This document shows, in pieces, positions 21,951 to 22,997 of a stretch of 22,997 bases of DNA. Every line of letters begins with the position of its first letter. Position 1 is the stretch's first letter. The DNA is taken from positions 1-22,997 of IMG/VR virus record IMGVR_UViG_3300029266_000379. The stretch is one strand, 5' to 3'. Under the pieces are notes generated by a model, which worked only from the letters and a program-made list of their open reading frames with translations, did no database searches and was not told the DNA's origin. Source of the stretch: a virus. Both the position numbers and the translations under genes were made by a program.

Positions 21951-22322
21951 AACCTTTCTTGGAACCCGCAGCATAGCCATTATATCTTCTGGCGTTTCAT
22001 CTAATTCTGCTGGTTGCTCTGTTGTATCTGTTTTTTGCCTACGAATATTATCAATCATATCATCAAGCAACTCGCCGCCTCTTGTGGTGCTTCCATCACC
22101 TATGTGTGAAACAACATCCGCAGGTATAACGTATTCATCTCTTGAAAGCAGAACAGGCTCCATGCCATCAATAATGGCTGGGACAACATCGTCCATACCG
22201 CCGCCCATTCCGGGAACTAATCCTTCAAACACCGAGGTATCTACTGTTAAGCTGCCGCCATTTTCAAAATTGCGCAACCCTCCAGCAAAGGGCATATTCA
22301 TTGCATTAGATGGCTTAATCAC
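21945..22322 (-). CDS. Small conserved virion-cluster protein
   Basis: This 125-residue protein contains GMGGGMDDVVPAIIDG (about residues 38-53) and RDEYVIPADVVSHIGDGST (about 61-79), a block that I recall from many aquatic-phage proteins encoded next to head/neck and internal virion genes (pattern 'L-S-x-x-E-[FY]-V-[IV]-P-A-D-V-V'). No enzyme motif is seen. The start is GTG at 22322, with GGAGG 6 nt upstream, in overlap with the previous gene's stop; an in-frame ATG at 22301 is less well placed. The stop codon lies in a GTTTAAAC palindrome. Confidence 0.75.
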   Translation of the reverse strand: MIKPSNAMNMPFAGGLRNFENGGSLTVDTSVFEGLVPGMGGGMDDVVPAIIDGMEPVLLSRDEYVIPADVVSHIGDGSTTRGGELLDDMIDNIRRQKTDTTEQPAELDETPEDIMAMLRVPRKVV

Positions 22323-22997
22323 ATTCCACCTCCAAAACCAATATTTCCAAAGTTAAAATAATCTTGCGGATTATATGGTTGCTGGTTACCTATACTTGTT
22401 TGATTAGGTATTCCAAAATCATCTGCTGGCATATCAAGATTAAAATATGAACTATAATCAAAGTTATTTCCAAACGGATCATTTGCAGCCTGCGCGTCTA
22501 CAGCCATTTCTGGTTGCGCAGCTAAACTTGCAGCTTGTTCAGCCGCTTGAGCATCACTTCTAGCAGTCAACTCAGTCTCATTCATAGGTAGCATAAATGA
22601 AATTTCTTTGGTTGCATCACCTAAAAGCCTTTGATTGTAATCCATATTATCTATATCGCTTGCACCTCTAATTCCGGCTAAAGCGCCCGCTGTTCTTGGG
22701 TTGTACACTTGCCGAGTAAATGAATCTTGAATCATATCGTCAAGATCATTACCTACTTGATCTGCATCAGATGCTGAAGCGGTAGATGTTTGTGTCCCTG
22801 ATGGTCCACCAAGAGATTCTGGGGCAGCATACATTGGCTGGTATGGATTAAAAGTTGATTGGTAACTACTGTTACCGCCGCCACCACCCATCCCTCTGAC
22901 ATTGATACCAGCCCTTATTGCTTCGGGTGTAACTGATCCATAATAATTTGTATCTGGAGTTAAGCTAGATGATCCAGTACCAAACGGATTTGAAAAA
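22319..22997 (-). CDS. Gly/Ser/Gln/Asn-rich protein, N-terminus cut by window edge
   Basis: The frame is open from the right edge to the stop at 22319. An ATG at 22891 exists, but 35 further codons upstream remain open and coding-like (SNPFGTGSSSLTPDTNYYGS, then EAIRAGINVRG), and AGAGGG touches that ATG with no spacer, so the true start probably lies outside. Visible features: a glycine stretch (MGGGGGN), a helical middle (residues about 45-130 from that Met) and a Y/N/F/G-rich C-terminus (DYFNFGNIGFGGGM). Low complexity and position suggest a virion component. No named family is recognised. Confidence 0.65.
   Translation of the reverse strand, partial: FSNPFGTGSSSLTPDTNYYGSVTPEAIRAGINVRGMGGGGGNSSYQSTFNPYQPMYAAPESLGGPSGTQTSTASASDADQVGNDLDDMIQDSFTRQVYNPRTAGALAGIRGASDIDNMDYNQRLLGDATKEISFMLPMNETELTARSDAQAAEQAASLAAQPEMAVDAQAANDPFGNNFDYSSYFNLDMPADDFGIPNQTSIGNQQPYNPQDYFNFGNIGFGGGM
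22329..22333 (-). promoter_or_regulatory. Shine-Dalgarno supporting a GTG start at 22322
   Basis: GGAGG is followed by 6 nt and GTG on the minus strand. It supports the GTG over the internal ATG at 22301 for the 125-residue gene. Confidence 0.7.

Noticed and set aside
22319-22891. Reading the rightmost gene as complete, starting at ATG 22891
   Set aside because: The frame remains open and coding-like to the window edge, and the ATG has a purine run with no spacer, so the gene is treated as partial.

Overview
The window is part of the genome of a double-stranded DNA tailed bacteriophage, or of a closely similar prophage or metagenomic viral contig. Evidence includes a lysis cassette (i-spanin, lipoprotein o-spanin, GH24 endolysin), a 9.65-kb gene for a 3,216-residue polyvalent protein, repeat-rich structural genes and a compact recombination/replication module with overlapping start and stop codons. 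No ribosomal RNA, tRNA, CRISPR array, integrase or insertion sequence was seen. By my recollection of the families, an aquatic, possibly marine proteobacterial host and a short-tailed virion fit best, but the sequence does not prove either.

Layout. Positions 1-1332 carry three minus-strand genes: a gene cut by the left edge, a small PD-(D/E)XK nuclease and a RusA-like resolvase. A 262-bp non-coding stretch (684-945) with a hairpin, a direct repeat and G-tracts lies between the last two. Positions 1365-5533 are a tight plus-strand operon: Cas4/RecB-like nuclease, probable single-strand annealing protein, small acidic-tailed protein, coiled-coil protein, HNH-like protein, several unknowns including a 58-residue gene, an XRE-type HTH regulator and a zinc-knuckle protein. 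It meets the minus-strand late block head-on at 5534-5593. Reading the late block in its own direction (right to left) gives: a glycine-rich protein cut by the right edge, a small conserved virion-type protein, a GNAT-like protein, a repeat-rich 685-aa protein, a 715-aa protein, the 3,216-aa giant, two spanins, the endolysin and three very lysine-rich small proteins.

The most unusual signal is not a gene. The perfect 8-bp palindrome GTTTAAAC occurs 17 times, against roughly 0.4-0.5 expected by base composition. It is spread over both transcription blocks, mostly at intervals of 1-2 kb. It lies in two different open codon frames, once forms a stop codon, and twice sits exactly between a Shine-Dalgarno-like sequence and an ATG. 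This indicates selection on the DNA itself. Possible parallels are the HIP1 palindrome of cyanobacteria and the dispersed stoperators of mycobacteriophage L5; its role here is unknown.

Working model: the plus-strand module processes, anneals and resolves phage DNA. The late block builds the virion, delivers a giant multi-domain protein that is probably injected with the DNA, and lyses a Gram-negative host. Product names rest on reading motifs by eye; no database search was run.
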